Shown here: in pieces, positions 15,256 to 24,292 of the stretch | Position numbering within the stretch: position 1 is the first letter of the stretch | Layout: each line of letters begins with the position of its first letter | NCBI RefSeq assembly: GCF_025996515.1 | Contig: NZ_BLRH01000034.1 | Location: 930,001-994,000 of the forward strand | From: Rhizohabitans arisaemae | Lineage (GTDB): Bacteria > Actinomycetota > Actinomycetes > Streptosporangiales > Streptosporangiaceae | Reading direction: 5' to 3' | Length of the DNA stretch: 64,000 bases | Notes under the pieces: model-generated | What the model saw: only the letters and a program-made list of their open reading frames with translations | Database searches by the model: none | What the model was told of the DNA's origin: nothing | Position numbers and translations under genes: made by a program

Positions 15256-16458
15256 CTACCCCGCTTCGGGGCGGTCCTTCCCTCGTTTCGGACGGGACGT
15301 CCGTACCGCCGGCTCGGCCTGAAGACCCGCAGCGACGCGAACCTCGGCGGCCACGGCCCGCTCCCGGAGCCGCGCCGCCTCCGCCACGGCCTCCTCCAGA
15401 CGGGAACGCAGATCCGCCGACCGCGCCTCCTCGATCCGCAGCTCCCCGGCCAGCCGATCCCGCTCGGCCACCGCCTCACGGGCCTGTTCCGACGCCTCGG
15501 CGGTCTGCGCCGCCGCGACCCGGCGGACCTCGGCGACCTGCTCGGACGCCTCCCGCTCCACGTCACGGGCCCGCTGATCGGCCTGTACGGCGTGCGCCCG
15601 GTGCCGGGCGGCCTCCGCCAGCGCCTCCCCCCGGGCCTGCTCCGCCTGCTCGGCCCGCCGGACCGCGCGCTCCCGCTCGGCGTCGGCGGCCTGCGCCCGG
15701 GCCAGCGCCGCGGCCGCCTCGTGCTCGGCTTCCTGCCGGGCCCGATCGGCCAGCTCCGCCTGCAACTCGGCGGCCTCCCGCCGCTTGGCGTCGGCCACCG
15801 ACCGGTCACGGGCCTGTACGGCGTCGGCCTGGGCCGCCTCGGTCTGCGCCCGCGCCAGCTGGATCTCCCCTGCGGCGAGCCGTACCGCCTGCTCCCGCTG
15901 GGCGTCGGCGTCCCGGGCGTGCCGCCGGGCCTCCTCGGCTTCCGTCCTGGCCAGGACGGCGTCCTGCGCGGCCCGATGCGCGTCCTCGCGGGCGGAGGCG
16001 GCCTGGGCGAGCGCCGCCTGCCGCGCCTGATCGGCCTGTTCCGCCGCGGCCCGCACCGATTCCGCCTCGGCCCTGGCCTCCTCGGCGTCGGCCCGCGCCA
16101 GCCGTACCTGCGCCAGCGCCTGCTCCCGGTCGGCCTGCGCCACCGCCACCCGGGTGTGCGCCTCTGCGGCCAAGGCGCTCATCTTCGCCTCCACCCCGGC
16201 CGGGCTCAGCTCGTCGGCGAGCACCTGGGCGAGCGGGGAGATCGCGGCGGCGAGCCCCTTCTCCATCCGCTCGTACAGCTCCTCCGCCCGGGCGAGCGCC
16301 CCGTCCAGCCCCGGGGTGGCGCGGCGCAGCTCCCGCTCCCGTCTGGCCGCGGTCTGGCACTCCCCCTCCAGGCAGTACGCCCGGGGCCTGCCCCGGCCGG
16401 GACGCTGCTCCACAGGCGCACCGCAACGATTGCAAGGCCGCACGGCCGGAACACTCAC
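15256..16458 (-). CDS. zinc-finger plus long coiled-coil protein (KfrA-like architecture)
   Basis: About 400 residues. A short N-terminal Cys module (CNRCGAPVEQ, GRGRPRAYC, EGEC) resembles the actinobacterial C-x2-C/GRPRxYC zinc-binding motif. From about residue 60 to 380 it is an uninterrupted Ala/Glu/Arg/Gln coiled coil (for example ARADAEEARAEAESVRAAAE), ending in a basic tail. GTG at 16458 chosen because it precedes the Cys module directly. The shape recalls KfrA or tropomyosin-like DNA-associated proteins, so a chromosome-organisation or scaffolding role is possible. Confidence 0.75.
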   Translation of the reverse strand: MSVPAVRPCNRCGAPVEQRPGRGRPRAYCLEGECQTAARRERELRRATPGLDGALARAEELYERMEKGLAAAISPLAQVLADELSPAGVEAKMSALAAEAHTRVAVAQADREQALAQVRLARADAEEARAEAESVRAAAEQADQARQAALAQAASAREDAHRAAQDAVLARTEAEEARRHARDADAQREQAVRLAAGEIQLARAQTEAAQADAVQARDRSVADAKRREAAELQAELADRARQEAEHEAAAALARAQAADAERERAVRRAEQAEQARGEALAEAARHRAHAVQADQRARDVEREASEQVAEVRRVAAAQTAEASEQAREAVAERDRLAGELRIEEARSADLRSRLEEAVAEAARLRERAVAAEVRVAAGLQAEPAVRTSRPKRGKDRPEAG

Positions 16459-16595
16459 GGCCCGCACCCTATCAGCGACGATCAGACGTCCGCGGTCCCG
16501 AGCGACGGCCTGTTTCCTGACGCGGCGATGAGTTTTGGTGCGCCACATGGTCTGTGCTATCGAAGTTCTGATCCACCGGAAAGGCGGGAGTGGCG

Positions 16596-17183
16596 ATGGG
16601 CAGAGTCATCTATTCGATGCATGTGTCGCTGGACGGCTACATCGAGGACCACGAGGGCGGTATCGGGTTCTCCGCGCCGGACGAGGAGGTCCACCGGGCG
16701 GCGAACGAGGAGGCGAAGGACGCCGCCGCGTTTCTGTTCGGCCGGCGCCTCCACGAGTCGATGGAGGAATTCTGGACCACGGCGGCCCGCCGGGACGACC
16801 TGCCGGAGGTGGCGGCGGAGTTCGCCCACGCCTATGTGGCGACGCCCCGGGTGGTGTTCTCCGACACGCTCGAGACCGTCCCGGAAGGGGTCCGGCTCGT
16901 ACGCCGCGCCGACGCGGTGGCCGAGGTGACCCGCCTCAAACAGGAGACCGGCGGAGACCTTTCCGTGGGTGGGGCGGACCTCGCGGCCTCTCTCCTGGAC
17001 CTGATCGACGAGTTCCGGCTCTATGTGATGCCGGTGGCGCTCGGCCGCGGCAAACCATTCTTCGAACTCCAGAAGCACCTCAAACTCCGACTTATCGGAC
17101 ATCAGGTGTTCGCATCGGGCACCGTGTGCCTCCGCTACGAACCCGCGGACGGCGCGGCACCCGCCCCACCGGACGGCGCGTGA
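16596..17183 (+). CDS. dihydrofolate reductase-like (RibD C-terminal) family protein
   Basis: 195 residues with the DHFR-like fold of the RibD-C family: RVIYSMHVSLDGYIEDHEGGI, FLFGRRLHESMEEFW, PRVVFSDTLE, DLSVGGADLAASLLDLIDEFRLYVMPVALGRGKPFF. These proteins are NADPH-dependent reductases of mostly unknown substrate. GGGAG precedes the ATG at 16596; an in-frame GTG 6 nt upstream is also possible. It stands alone, convergent with the kinase gene. Confidence 0.9.
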   Translation: MGRVIYSMHVSLDGYIEDHEGGIGFSAPDEEVHRAANEEAKDAAAFLFGRRLHESMEEFWTTAARRDDLPEVAAEFAHAYVATPRVVFSDTLETVPEGVRLVRRADAVAEVTRLKQETGGDLSVGGADLAASLLDLIDEFRLYVMPVALGRGKPFFELQKHLKLRLIGHQVFASGTVCLRYEPADGAAPAPPDGA

Positions 17184-17288
17184 CCAAGCGACGCCGCAGC
17201 CGCGGGAGGTCTGCGCCCGGTGGATCGGAGGCCGGGCCGGGCGCAGCCCGTACACCGTGATCGTCGAGCTGGGCGGCGGGCCCGCGGC

Positions 17289-18725
17289 TCAGGACTCCGG
17301 GCGGCCGTTGAGGGGGAGTCGGACGATGAAGCGAGTGTCGCCGGGTTCCGATTCGACGTACAGGTCGCCGCCATGCCTGCCGACCACGATCCGGTAGGAG
17401 ATGTCGAGTCCGAGGCCGGTGCCCTGGCCGATCGGCTTGGTCGTGAAGAACGGCTCGAAGACCCGGCGGGTCAGCTCCGCGGGGACACCCGGCCCGGTGT
17501 CGCGGATCTCGACCCGCAGGCAGTCGCCCTCGCGGCGGGTGCCGACGGTGAGCCTGCCGGCGCCCTCCATGGCCTGGACGGCGTTGTCGATCAGGTTGGT
17601 CCAGACCTGGTTGAGCTCGGCGGCGTAGACGGGGATCGGGGGGAGCGACCGATCGTAGTCCGTGACGACCTCGACCCCGGAGAGCTTGCCGCTCAGCATG
17701 ATCAATGTGCTGTCGAGGCCGGTGTGGACGTCGACCCGCTCGTGGGGCACGCGATCCAGATGGGAGTACTGCCTGGCGGCGCCGACCAGTGAGGAGATGC
17801 GGGTGATCGAGTCGGTGATCTCCCCCAGCAGCAGCTCGGTCTCCAGGGTGCAGGCCAGCCAGCGGATCGCGGCGCCGAGCAACTCGGGCGGCGTCGCGTC
17901 CGCCAGGCCGTCGAGAAGCCCGACGGAGACCCCCGCACCGACGAAGACCGGTGCCAGGTCCCATCCGCCGGGGATGTCGCGCTCGTCCAGCCAGTCGCCG
18001 ATCTCGTCCTCGCGCTGGGACTCCTCCAACGCGGTCAGCCGGGGCGCCGACGCCACCCCCTCAATCATCTGGTTCTGAAAGCCGACCAGATGCTCAAGGA
18101 TGCGCGCGTCGATCTCGCCGCCGGCCAGCATGCCCAGCGCGGAACGCATGGCCGCGATCTGGGTCCGCAGCGCCGACGTGGCCCGCAAGGCCGCCGCGGC
18201 CGGGTTGTTCAGCTCATGGGTGAGCCCGGCGGACAGCGCGCCCAGGGCGAGGAGCTGCTGCCGCTGGCCGACGATCCGCTGGGTGTTGCGCATACCCAGG
18301 AACAGCCCGTCCAGCAGGTGGACCGCCATCGGGAACCAGGTGCGCATCAGCGCGGCGAAATCCTCGCTGCGCAGCACGAAGAACCGGGCGTCGTCCACCA
18401 CCCGCACACTGGCCGTGTAGACCTGCGGTCCCTCCCCGCCGACGTAGGAGCGCATGGCCCCCGCGTAGACGCCCACCTGGCCGGTCCGGACCGTCTCCAC
18501 GTCGTCCCGGCCGACCCGGCCGCTCATCGAGATCACACCGCCGAGCAGAACGACCAGCACCTCGGCGGGCTCACCCTGCTCGAACACCGTCGCGCCGCCG
18601 GGCAGCTCCACCACCCAGCCGTGCTCGGAAAGCCAGTCCAGCTGCTCGTCGTCGAGTTTCTCGAACAGGAAGAGCTTGCGCAGCTCGTCCGGGGGGAGCC
18701 GTTCCCCGTGGCCGGCGACGCTCAT
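17289..18725 (-). CDS. cyclic-nucleotide-binding-domain sensor histidine kinase
   Basis: 478 residues. An N-terminal cNMP-binding/CRP-like barrel (about 15-135; VFEQGEPAEVLVVLLGGVISM) is followed by a DHp region with LSAGLTHELNNPAAAALRA as the H box and a C-terminal HATPase with NLIDNAVQAM, IRDTGPGVP and GTGLGLDIS. No membrane segment, so cytoplasmic. Its start overlaps the stop of the upstream receiver/flavoprotein gene by 4 nt, so the two form a signalling operon in which the kinase probably phosphorylates that receiver. Confidence 0.92.
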   Translation of the reverse strand: MSVAGHGERLPPDELRKLFLFEKLDDEQLDWLSEHGWVVELPGGATVFEQGEPAEVLVVLLGGVISMSGRVGRDDVETVRTGQVGVYAGAMRSYVGGEGPQVYTASVRVVDDARFFVLRSEDFAALMRTWFPMAVHLLDGLFLGMRNTQRIVGQRQQLLALGALSAGLTHELNNPAAAALRATSALRTQIAAMRSALGMLAGGEIDARILEHLVGFQNQMIEGVASAPRLTALEESQREDEIGDWLDERDIPGGWDLAPVFVGAGVSVGLLDGLADATPPELLGAAIRWLACTLETELLLGEITDSITRISSLVGAARQYSHLDRVPHERVDVHTGLDSTLIMLSGKLSGVEVVTDYDRSLPPIPVYAAELNQVWTNLIDNAVQAMEGAGRLTVGTRREGDCLRVEIRDTGPGVPAELTRRVFEPFFTTKPIGQGTGLGLDISYRIVVGRHGGDLYVESEPGDTRFIVRLPLNGRPES

Positions 18726-20413
18726 GTCGCGTCCAGATACCGGTGTACGAGGGTCACGGCCATGGCGCCTTCGCCGACCGCCGAGGCGACCCGTTTCACC
18801 GAGTCGGCGCGGACGTCACCCGCGACGAACACGCCCGGCACGCTCGCCTCCAGCGGCCAGGGGTCGCGCTCCCCCGGCCAGCCCCGCGGCCGGCGGCGGT
18901 CGACCAGCAGGCTCGGGCCGGTGAGCACGAACCCCCGCTCGTCACGGTCGAGCACACCGGCGAGCCACTCGGTGTGCGGCCGCGCCCCGATGAAGACGAA
19001 CAGGTGACCGGTGTCCAACCGCCGCACCGATCCCGACGGCACGTGCCGGAGGGTCACCGCCTCCAGGTACGCCTCACCGCAGGCCTCCTCGACGACGGTG
19101 TCCACCCGGACGCAGACGTTGTCGATCGCGTTCAGCTGTTCGATGAGGTAGTGCGACATGCCGGCCTCCAGCGAACCACCGCGGACGACCAGCGTCACCG
19201 ACCTCGCCACCCTGGAGAAGAACACCGCGGCCTGACCCGCCGAATTCGCTCCCCCGACGATGACGACGTCACTGCCCTTGCAGTGCTCGGCCTCGGTCGA
19301 GGCGGACCCGTAGTAGACGCCGCGCCCGGTGAGCCCGGCCACCCCCGGCGCGTCGAGCTCCCGGTAGGAGACACCGGTCGCGACGATCACCGAGTGGGCC
19401 GCGACCTCGCCCCCGTCGGCGAAGGAGAGGACCCTGGCGGGTCCGTCCGCCCGCAACCCGACGACGTCGCGGGTCGTGAGGATCTCCGCGCCGAACTTGG
19501 CCGCCTGCCGGCGGGCCCGATCGGTGAGCTGAGCACCCGAGACACCGTCGGGGAAACCCAGGTAGTTCTCGATCCGGGCGGACTGCCCGGCCTGACCGCC
19601 GGTCGCCTGGCGCTCCACCAGGAGGGTGCGCAGACCCTCCGACGCGCCGTAGACGGCGGCGCCCAGCCCGGCCGGGCCGCCCCCGACGACCACGAGGTCG
19701 TAGAAGTCCCCGGCAGGCACGGTGGAGATCCCCACGGCGACCGCGAGTTCGGCGGCCGAAGGGGCGACGAGGACCTCGCCCCGCGAGGTGATCACCACGG
19801 GCAGCGTCTCGGCGTCCAGGCCGGCCGCCTGGAGCAGCCGGCCGCCCTCCCGTTCGTCCGCGGCGAACCAGCGGTACGGCACGGCGTTGCGGGCCAGGAA
19901 GTCACGCGCGGCGAACGACGGCGCCGACCACCGGTGCCCGATCACCTTGGCCTCGGAGACGTCCGCGCCCGGCTCGTCCGCGTAGGCCTGCAGCATCGCG
20001 TCCACCACCGGGTAGAACTTCTCCTCGGGCGGCTCCCACGGCTTGAGCAGGTAGTGGTCGACGTCCACGACGTTGATCGCGGCGATGGCCGCGTCGGTGT
20101 CCGCGTAGGCGGTGAGCAGCGCGCGCCGGGCCCGTGGGAAGAGATCCATCGCGGCCTCGAGGAACTCGATCCCGCTCATCTCCGGCATCCGGTAGTCGGC
20201 GAGCAGGACCGCCACCCGGCCACCGCGTAGTTTGACGTCCCGCAGTGCCTCCAGCGCCTCCGCCCCCGATCCGGCGCGCAGGATCCGGTACTCGGCTCCG
20301 TATCGACGTCGCAGGTCACGGGCGACGGCCCGGGAGACCGAGACGTCGTCGTCCACCGTGAGCACGACCGGTTTGGCGGCGCCGCCCGCGCTCTCCGCGG
20401 TCACGGGCGCCAA
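18722..20413 (-). CDS. receiver domain fused to thioredoxin-reductase-like flavoprotein
   Basis: 563 residues. Receiver (about 15-140; VVLTVDDD, phospho-Asp in VLLADYRMPEMSG, YLLKPWEPP), a glutaredoxin-like spacer (about 155-235; FLARNAVPYRWFA), then a thioredoxin-reductase fold with VVVGGGPAGLGAAVY, TGGQAGQSARIENY, VGGANSAGQAAVFF and FVAGDVRADSVKRVASAVGEG. The redox-active CxxC of true thioredoxin reductase is replaced (YYGSASTEAEHC), so it is unlikely to reduce thioredoxin in the normal way. Known fused architecture in actinobacteria. First gene of the operon with the cNMP kinase. Confidence 0.92.
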   Translation of the reverse strand: MAPVTAESAGGAAKPVVLTVDDDVSVSRAVARDLRRRYGAEYRILRAGSGAEALEALRDVKLRGGRVAVLLADYRMPEMSGIEFLEAAMDLFPRARRALLTAYADTDAAIAAINVVDVDHYLLKPWEPPEEKFYPVVDAMLQAYADEPGADVSEAKVIGHRWSAPSFAARDFLARNAVPYRWFAADEREGGRLLQAAGLDAETLPVVITSRGEVLVAPSAAELAVAVGISTVPAGDFYDLVVVGGGPAGLGAAVYGASEGLRTLLVERQATGGQAGQSARIENYLGFPDGVSGAQLTDRARRQAAKFGAEILTTRDVVGLRADGPARVLSFADGGEVAAHSVIVATGVSYRELDAPGVAGLTGRGVYYGSASTEAEHCKGSDVVIVGGANSAGQAAVFFSRVARSVTLVVRGGSLEAGMSHYLIEQLNAIDNVCVRVDTVVEEACGEAYLEAVTLRHVPSGSVRRLDTGHLFVFIGARPHTEWLAGVLDRDERGFVLTGPSLLVDRRRPRGWPGERDPWPLEASVPGVFVAGDVRADSVKRVASAVGEGAMAVTLVHRYLDAT

Positions 20414-20788
20414 AGAGGGCTTCGCCCGGGGAGCGGGGCCCGCCGTCCCCCACCGTGCGGCGGGACGCCGCCGGGGACGAACGGTACGGAGACTCCCGTG
20501 GAGGAGAAGTGTGCAGCCACCGCGTCATCGTAACCGAATGCCCTGGAACCCCCCGCGCAGTTCCCGAAGCCCCCGTCGGCACCGCAGGAGACGACCGCTC
20601 GCGGGGTTCCGCGCCGGAGTCGATGGGACGGCGGACGCCCGTACCCGGCCTCGCCTCGGGCGCCCCCGGCGACGGGGTGGGCGAACCTGAGGACGGCCGT
20701 GGTGTGGCGCTCGGCGGGGCGCCACACCTCCGCACCGTGCCGGACGCCCGCCGCGCGGAGGCGGGACGCAGGCACCGGGGTGCCGGAC
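20414..20788. other. intergenic region
   Basis: 375 bp upstream of the receiver/flavoprotein gene and downstream of the beta-trefoil gene. Only the hairpin at 20701-20728 stands out; the open frames here are Arg/Pro-rich and unsupported. Confidence 0.4.
20701..20728 (-). terminator. terminator after the beta-trefoil gene
   Basis: Perfect 10-bp stem GGTGTGGCGC with an 8-nt loop, 60 bp past the stop of the minus-strand secreted protein. Confidence 0.55.
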
Positions 20789-21373
20789 CTACTGGAAGCG
20801 CTCCCACTCGCCGACCGCGGTGGCCCGCGCCCGCAACATCGCGTAGTCCGCGCCCGCGTAGCGCAGCTCGGCCGAGACGAGACGGCCGTTGGCGGTGGAG
20901 CGGATCACGGTGCACCGATCGCCGCAGGACTCGAAGGAGAACCGCTCCCAGGAGCCGACGACGGTGGCCCGCGCCCGCAACATCCCGTTGTCGGCACCGC
21001 CATAGCTCAGCTCGGCCGAGACGTAGCGGCCGTTGGCCTGGGACCGGATCGTGGAGTTCACCCCGTCGAAGCAGATGGTGAACCGCTCCCACGTGCCCTT
21101 CTGCCCGGCACGCGCCCGAAGCATGCCCTCGTCGGCGCCGGTGTACCCGAGCTCGGCGGAGACGAAGCGGCCGTTGGCGAGCGAGGTGAGCGCGATGTCG
21201 GGCACGCAAAGTGACCGCTTCGCCTGGAACAGGGCCTGGTGCCGGGAGAGCGTGGTCGCGCTCCGGTCCGCGGCGGCGGCGGGGACGGCCGCGCCGAGAC
21301 CGAGCCCGGTCGACACGAGAGCGCCGATCAGGAAAAGTCGCCCGGTTCCAGGCACAAGGTGCATGAGGTTCAT
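20789..21373 (-). CDS. secreted fascin-like beta-trefoil protein
   Basis: 194 residues. Signal peptide (GRLFLIGALVSTGLGLGAAV, cleavage near AAA), then three internal repeats of the pattern SxANGRxVSAELxYxGADxxMLRARA...WERF at about 63-95, 110-142 and 157-190. This is the fascin-like/ricin-type trefoil found in secreted actinomycete lectins and carbohydrate-binding modules. There is no catalytic domain, so it is a stand-alone binding protein; the ligand (sugar or actin-like polymer) is unknown. Three Cys near VCPD, ICFDG and CGDRC may form disulfides. Confidence 0.85.
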   Translation of the reverse strand: MNLMHLVPGTGRLFLIGALVSTGLGLGAAVPAAAADRSATTLSRHQALFQAKRSLCVPDIALTSLANGRFVSAELGYTGADEGMLRARAGQKGTWERFTICFDGVNSTIRSQANGRYVSAELSYGGADNGMLRARATVVGSWERFSFESCGDRCTVIRSTANGRLVSAELRYAGADYAMLRARATAVGEWERFQ

Positions 21374-22024
21374 GGCGTATCGACTCCTTACCGAATGACG
21401 GCCGGAATTCGAGCGGGACAGCCTCGGATTCCGCTACTCGATAGCGACCTTGGCTTTACCGGCTCCCGGTGTCAATCAAAATAAAAATTCAGCAAGGATT
21501 CCAGCGCTTCATTTCCCCCGATCACTTTGTTTAGGGGTTAAGAAGCCATTTTGTAAATGGCACCAATCCAGGGACAAATCAGTTTCGGTATGACTATGTT
21601 CCCTACCCCACTCCCCTCCCAGACCAGCCAACTCTATACTCTTTCTACACTTCGTCACCGACACTTCGCGGTATGCACCACTCTTTCTACCGGGCCACAT
21701 GAGTAAATGAGACACTCCCCCACAACCCCAACAGAGCCCTCGCACATCCGCTTTCCGATCGAGAAGTCGAAAACGGAAAACCAATCACGTCACCACCAAT
21801 GCGAGAGCACTGGACCCACCACATGTTTTCCATCCCGACCACACCAATTCTCCCATCACGCTATTTATTCATGAATCAGGCGATCAGCCGAGAATCGGTG
21901 TTCTACTGTGCACGCCCTCGGCGCACACGGGCCGGAGACGACGATCCCCCGACCCGATCGGGGAACCGCCGACGGGCGGACCAGGCCGGGCGGGGGTGTC
22001 CGAAAGTCGCGTCGCCCGTACCGC
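21374..22024. other. 651-bp low-GC intergenic region
   Basis: From about 21475 to 21900 the base composition falls far below the surrounding coding DNA, with runs of A/T and many pyrimidine-rich tracts. It holds a perfect GCCATTT-TGT-AAATGGC hairpin (21545-21561). An open frame on the minus strand (21509-21784, 91 residues) has no recognisable domain and no clear ribosome site. Candidate for a regulatory or RNA element, or foreign DNA remnant. Confidence 0.5.
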
Positions 22025-22534
22025 TCAGAACCGGCCGAACACCCAGGTGCCGGGGGCGTCCGGGTCGTCGCCGGACCAGAACTCGGTCCAGAGCCGGGTG
22101 AACTCCTCGGCGGACAGGTGGCCGTCCCCGTCCAGGTCGAGCAGCGGGAAGACCTCGTCGGTGTCGACGGGGCGGCCGCTCCAGGTCTCGATGAGGCGGC
22201 GGTACTCCCCGACGGAGATCGACCCGTCGCCGTCCTCGTCGACGGCCTCGAACATCGCCGTCGCGGTGCCGACGACCGCCTCGGGCATCTCCCCCAGCCC
22301 GTCGACGACCCGCAGCACCTCGTCCAGGGTGACCTTGCCGTCACGATCGAGATCCGAGGCGGCGAGCAGGACGGGCCACCAGCCCAGCATGACGGCGGCC
22401 ATCCGGGGCCGTCCCGTCCCGGCCCACCGCTTGGCCAGCGCGATGAAATCGGCTTCCTGGAGAAAGCCGTCGCCGTCGACGTCCATCGCGTCGAACACTC
22501 CAGCGATCTTGCGACGTTGAAACCCACTTGCCAT
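22025..22534 (-). CDS. four-EF-hand calcium-binding protein (calerythrin type)
   Basis: 169 residues with four canonical EF loops: DVDGDGFLQEADF, DLDRDGKVTLDEV, DEDGDGSISVGEY and DLDGDGHLSAEEF. The order and spacing are those of actinomycete calerythrin/sarcoplasmic-type proteins. No signal peptide, so a cytoplasmic Ca2+ buffer or sensor. The ATG at 22534 is 6 nt after GGGAGGAA; the frame upstream is not family-like. Stands alone. Confidence 0.92.
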   Translation of the reverse strand: MASGFQRRKIAGVFDAMDVDGDGFLQEADFIALAKRWAGTGRPRMAAVMLGWWPVLLAASDLDRDGKVTLDEVLRVVDGLGEMPEAVVGTATAMFEAVDEDGDGSISVGEYRRLIETWSGRPVDTDEVFPLLDLDGDGHLSAEEFTRLWTEFWSGDDPDAPGTWVFGRF

Positions 22535-22701
22535 GAGGTGTTCCTCCCGCCGGTCTGCCGGTCGACACATCGTGCCCGGACGACCACCCGGCCAACAGTC
22601 GCCCCACCGGTTCACCGACATCCCACCCGAGTGACGACATGGTTACCCATCGCCACATTCCGGCGTCGACCGCGAAGCCACCCGGCGCGACGGGACGCGG
22701 G

Positions 22702-22836
22702 TCAGGCCTGGCCCGGCTCGGCGGCGACCAGGCCGGACCGGTAGGCGAAGACGACGAGCCGGGCCCGGTCGCGGGCGCCGAGTTTGGCCATCGCCCGGTT
22801 CACGTGGGTCTTGGCGGTGACCGAGCCGATCACGAA
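22702..22836 (-). pseudogene. remnant of a LuxR/NarL-type regulator C-terminus
   Basis: The last about 45 codons of a NarL-type helix-turn-helix survive: VTAKTHVNRAMAKLGARDRA, then VVFAYRSGLVAAEPG. The recognition helix and C-terminus match the family, but the receiver domain, the start of the HTH and any start codon are missing; unrelated sequence lies upstream. A 5'-truncated pseudogene. Confidence 0.7.
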
Positions 22837-22969
22837 GCCACCCGGGCCGGAGCACGTTCGGCCACACCGCCGTCCAAGGAGCGGCAGCCCGACGGCCGCG
22901 CGATCCGGGTGATCGTTCATGGGTAGGATGTAACAGCACTGTCATATTGAAGGAAGGGAGGGACATCGG

Positions 22970-23932
22970 GTGACCGGTTTCTATCCGGAGATCGAGCCGT
23001 ACGACCGCGGGATGCTGGACGTCGGAGACGGCAACCGGATCCACTGGGAGGTCTGCGGAAACCCCGAGGGCAAACCCGCCGTCGTCCTGCACGGCGGGCC
23101 CGGGTCGGGGTGCGCCCCCGGCTGGCGGCGATGCTTCGACCCGCAGGCGTACCGAATCATCCTGTTCGACCAGCGCGGTTGCGGCCGGAGCACGCCGTCC
23201 GCCGGCGACCCCGGCACCGACCTCGGGGTGAACACCACCCCCCATCTGATCGCCGACATCGAACGGTTGCGGGAGCATCTGGACGTCGACCGGTGGCTCG
23301 TCCTCGGCGGATCGTGGGGTTCTACCCTCGCCCTCGCCTACGCGCAGCGGCACGCCGAGCGGGTCTCGGAGATCGTCCTGTTCAGTGTGGTCACCACCAC
23401 CCGTCGCGAGGTCGAGTGGGTGACCCGTGACATGGGTCGGATCCTTCCGGAGGCGTGGGACCGGTTCCGCGACGGCGTTCCGCCGGCCGCGCGGGACGGC
23501 AGCCTGGTGGACGCCTACGCCGAACTGCTCGCCGACCCCGACCCCGCCGTACGGGAGCGGGCCGCGGCCGGGTGGTGCGCGTGGGAGGACTCGCACGTGG
23601 CCGTCGGACGCGACCACGAGCCCGATCCCACATACGCCGATCCGGCGTTCCGTATGACCTTCGCCCGGCTGGTCACCCATTACTGGCGGCACACCGCCTG
23701 GCTGGAGGAAGGGGAGCTCCTCCGCGGGGCGGGCGAACTGGCCGGCGTTCCGGGCGTGCTGATCCACGGCCGTATGGACCTCAGCGGCCCCCCGGACATC
23801 CCTTGGCGACTCGCCCGGGTCTGGCCCGACGCGACCCTCGTCCTCATCGACGAGGGCGGGCACGGTACCGGCCACCCCGGCATGGCCCGGGCCCTGATCG
23901 AGGCGACGGACCGATTCGCCGGGCGGCGCTGA
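22970..23932 (+). CDS. pip: prolyl aminopeptidase (proline iminopeptidase)
   Basis: 320 residues, S33-family alpha/beta hydrolase. Oxyanion motif LHGGPGSGC, DQRGCGRSTP, nucleophile Ser in GGSWGSTLALAYA, CAWEDSH lid motif, acid in IHGRMDLSGP and His in GGHGTGHPG. It releases N-terminal proline from peptides in the cytoplasm. GGAAGGGAGGG ribosome site before the GTG at 22970. Length is normal. It may help recycle peptides, but no transporter is adjacent. Confidence 0.93.
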   Translation: MTGFYPEIEPYDRGMLDVGDGNRIHWEVCGNPEGKPAVVLHGGPGSGCAPGWRRCFDPQAYRIILFDQRGCGRSTPSAGDPGTDLGVNTTPHLIADIERLREHLDVDRWLVLGGSWGSTLALAYAQRHAERVSEIVLFSVVTTTRREVEWVTRDMGRILPEAWDRFRDGVPPAARDGSLVDAYAELLADPDPAVRERAAAGWCAWEDSHVAVGRDHEPDPTYADPAFRMTFARLVTHYWRHTAWLEEGELLRGAGELAGVPGVLIHGRMDLSGPPDIPWRLARVWPDATLVLIDEGGHGTGHPGMARALIEATDRFAGRR

Positions 23933-24063
23933 GCGGGAGGACACGGGGGCGAATTCCACCCTCCGCCCTTGAGAGCGGCGGTATCGTGCGAACCGGCCGG
24001 GAGAGGGAGGAGAAGCGTGCTCCACACCGATGGTAATCCCTGGTGACGCCCGGGGATGAGCGG

Positions 24064-24231
24064 ATGATCTGTCCCCGGTGCCACGGGTCCGGGCACGTCG
24101 TCATCGGGCGGATGGCGATCGTCGAGCGGCAGATCGTCACGGCGGGGGTCGAGGAGATGTGCAAGGCCTGCGGGGGAAGGCGCTACCTCGCCTGCTCCGT
24201 GTTCTCGGTGGACGAGATCGACCCCGGCTAG
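24064..24231 (+). CDS. small zinc-ribbon protein
   Basis: 55 residues with two CxxC knuckles: ICPRCHGSGHVVIG and MCKACGGRRYLACSV, reminiscent of DnaJ-type CxxCxGxG zinc modules. ATG at 24064 preferred because of GGGATGAG just upstream; a GTG at 24043 would add seven residues. Convergent with the DUF6506 gene. Function unknown. Confidence 0.7.
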   Translation: MICPRCHGSGHVVIGRMAIVERQIVTAGVEEMCKACGGRRYLACSVFSVDEIDPG

Positions 24232-24237
24232 CCGTAC

Positions 24238-24274
24238 CCCGGCCGGCACCCCTTCGGCGTCGGATCCGGCCGGG
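24238..24274. terminator. terminator-like hairpin between convergent genes
   Basis: Arms CCCGGCCGG and CCGGCCGGG separated by 19 nt, between the zinc-ribbon gene (ends 24231) and the DUF6506 gene (ends 24293). Confidence 0.45.
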
Positions 24275-24292
24275 ACACGTCGTCGCGACCCG

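Noticed and set aside
21509-21784. 91-residue open frame on the minus strand in the low-GC gap
   Set aside because: No ribosome site, no domain, mixed composition; more likely a by-product of the base composition.
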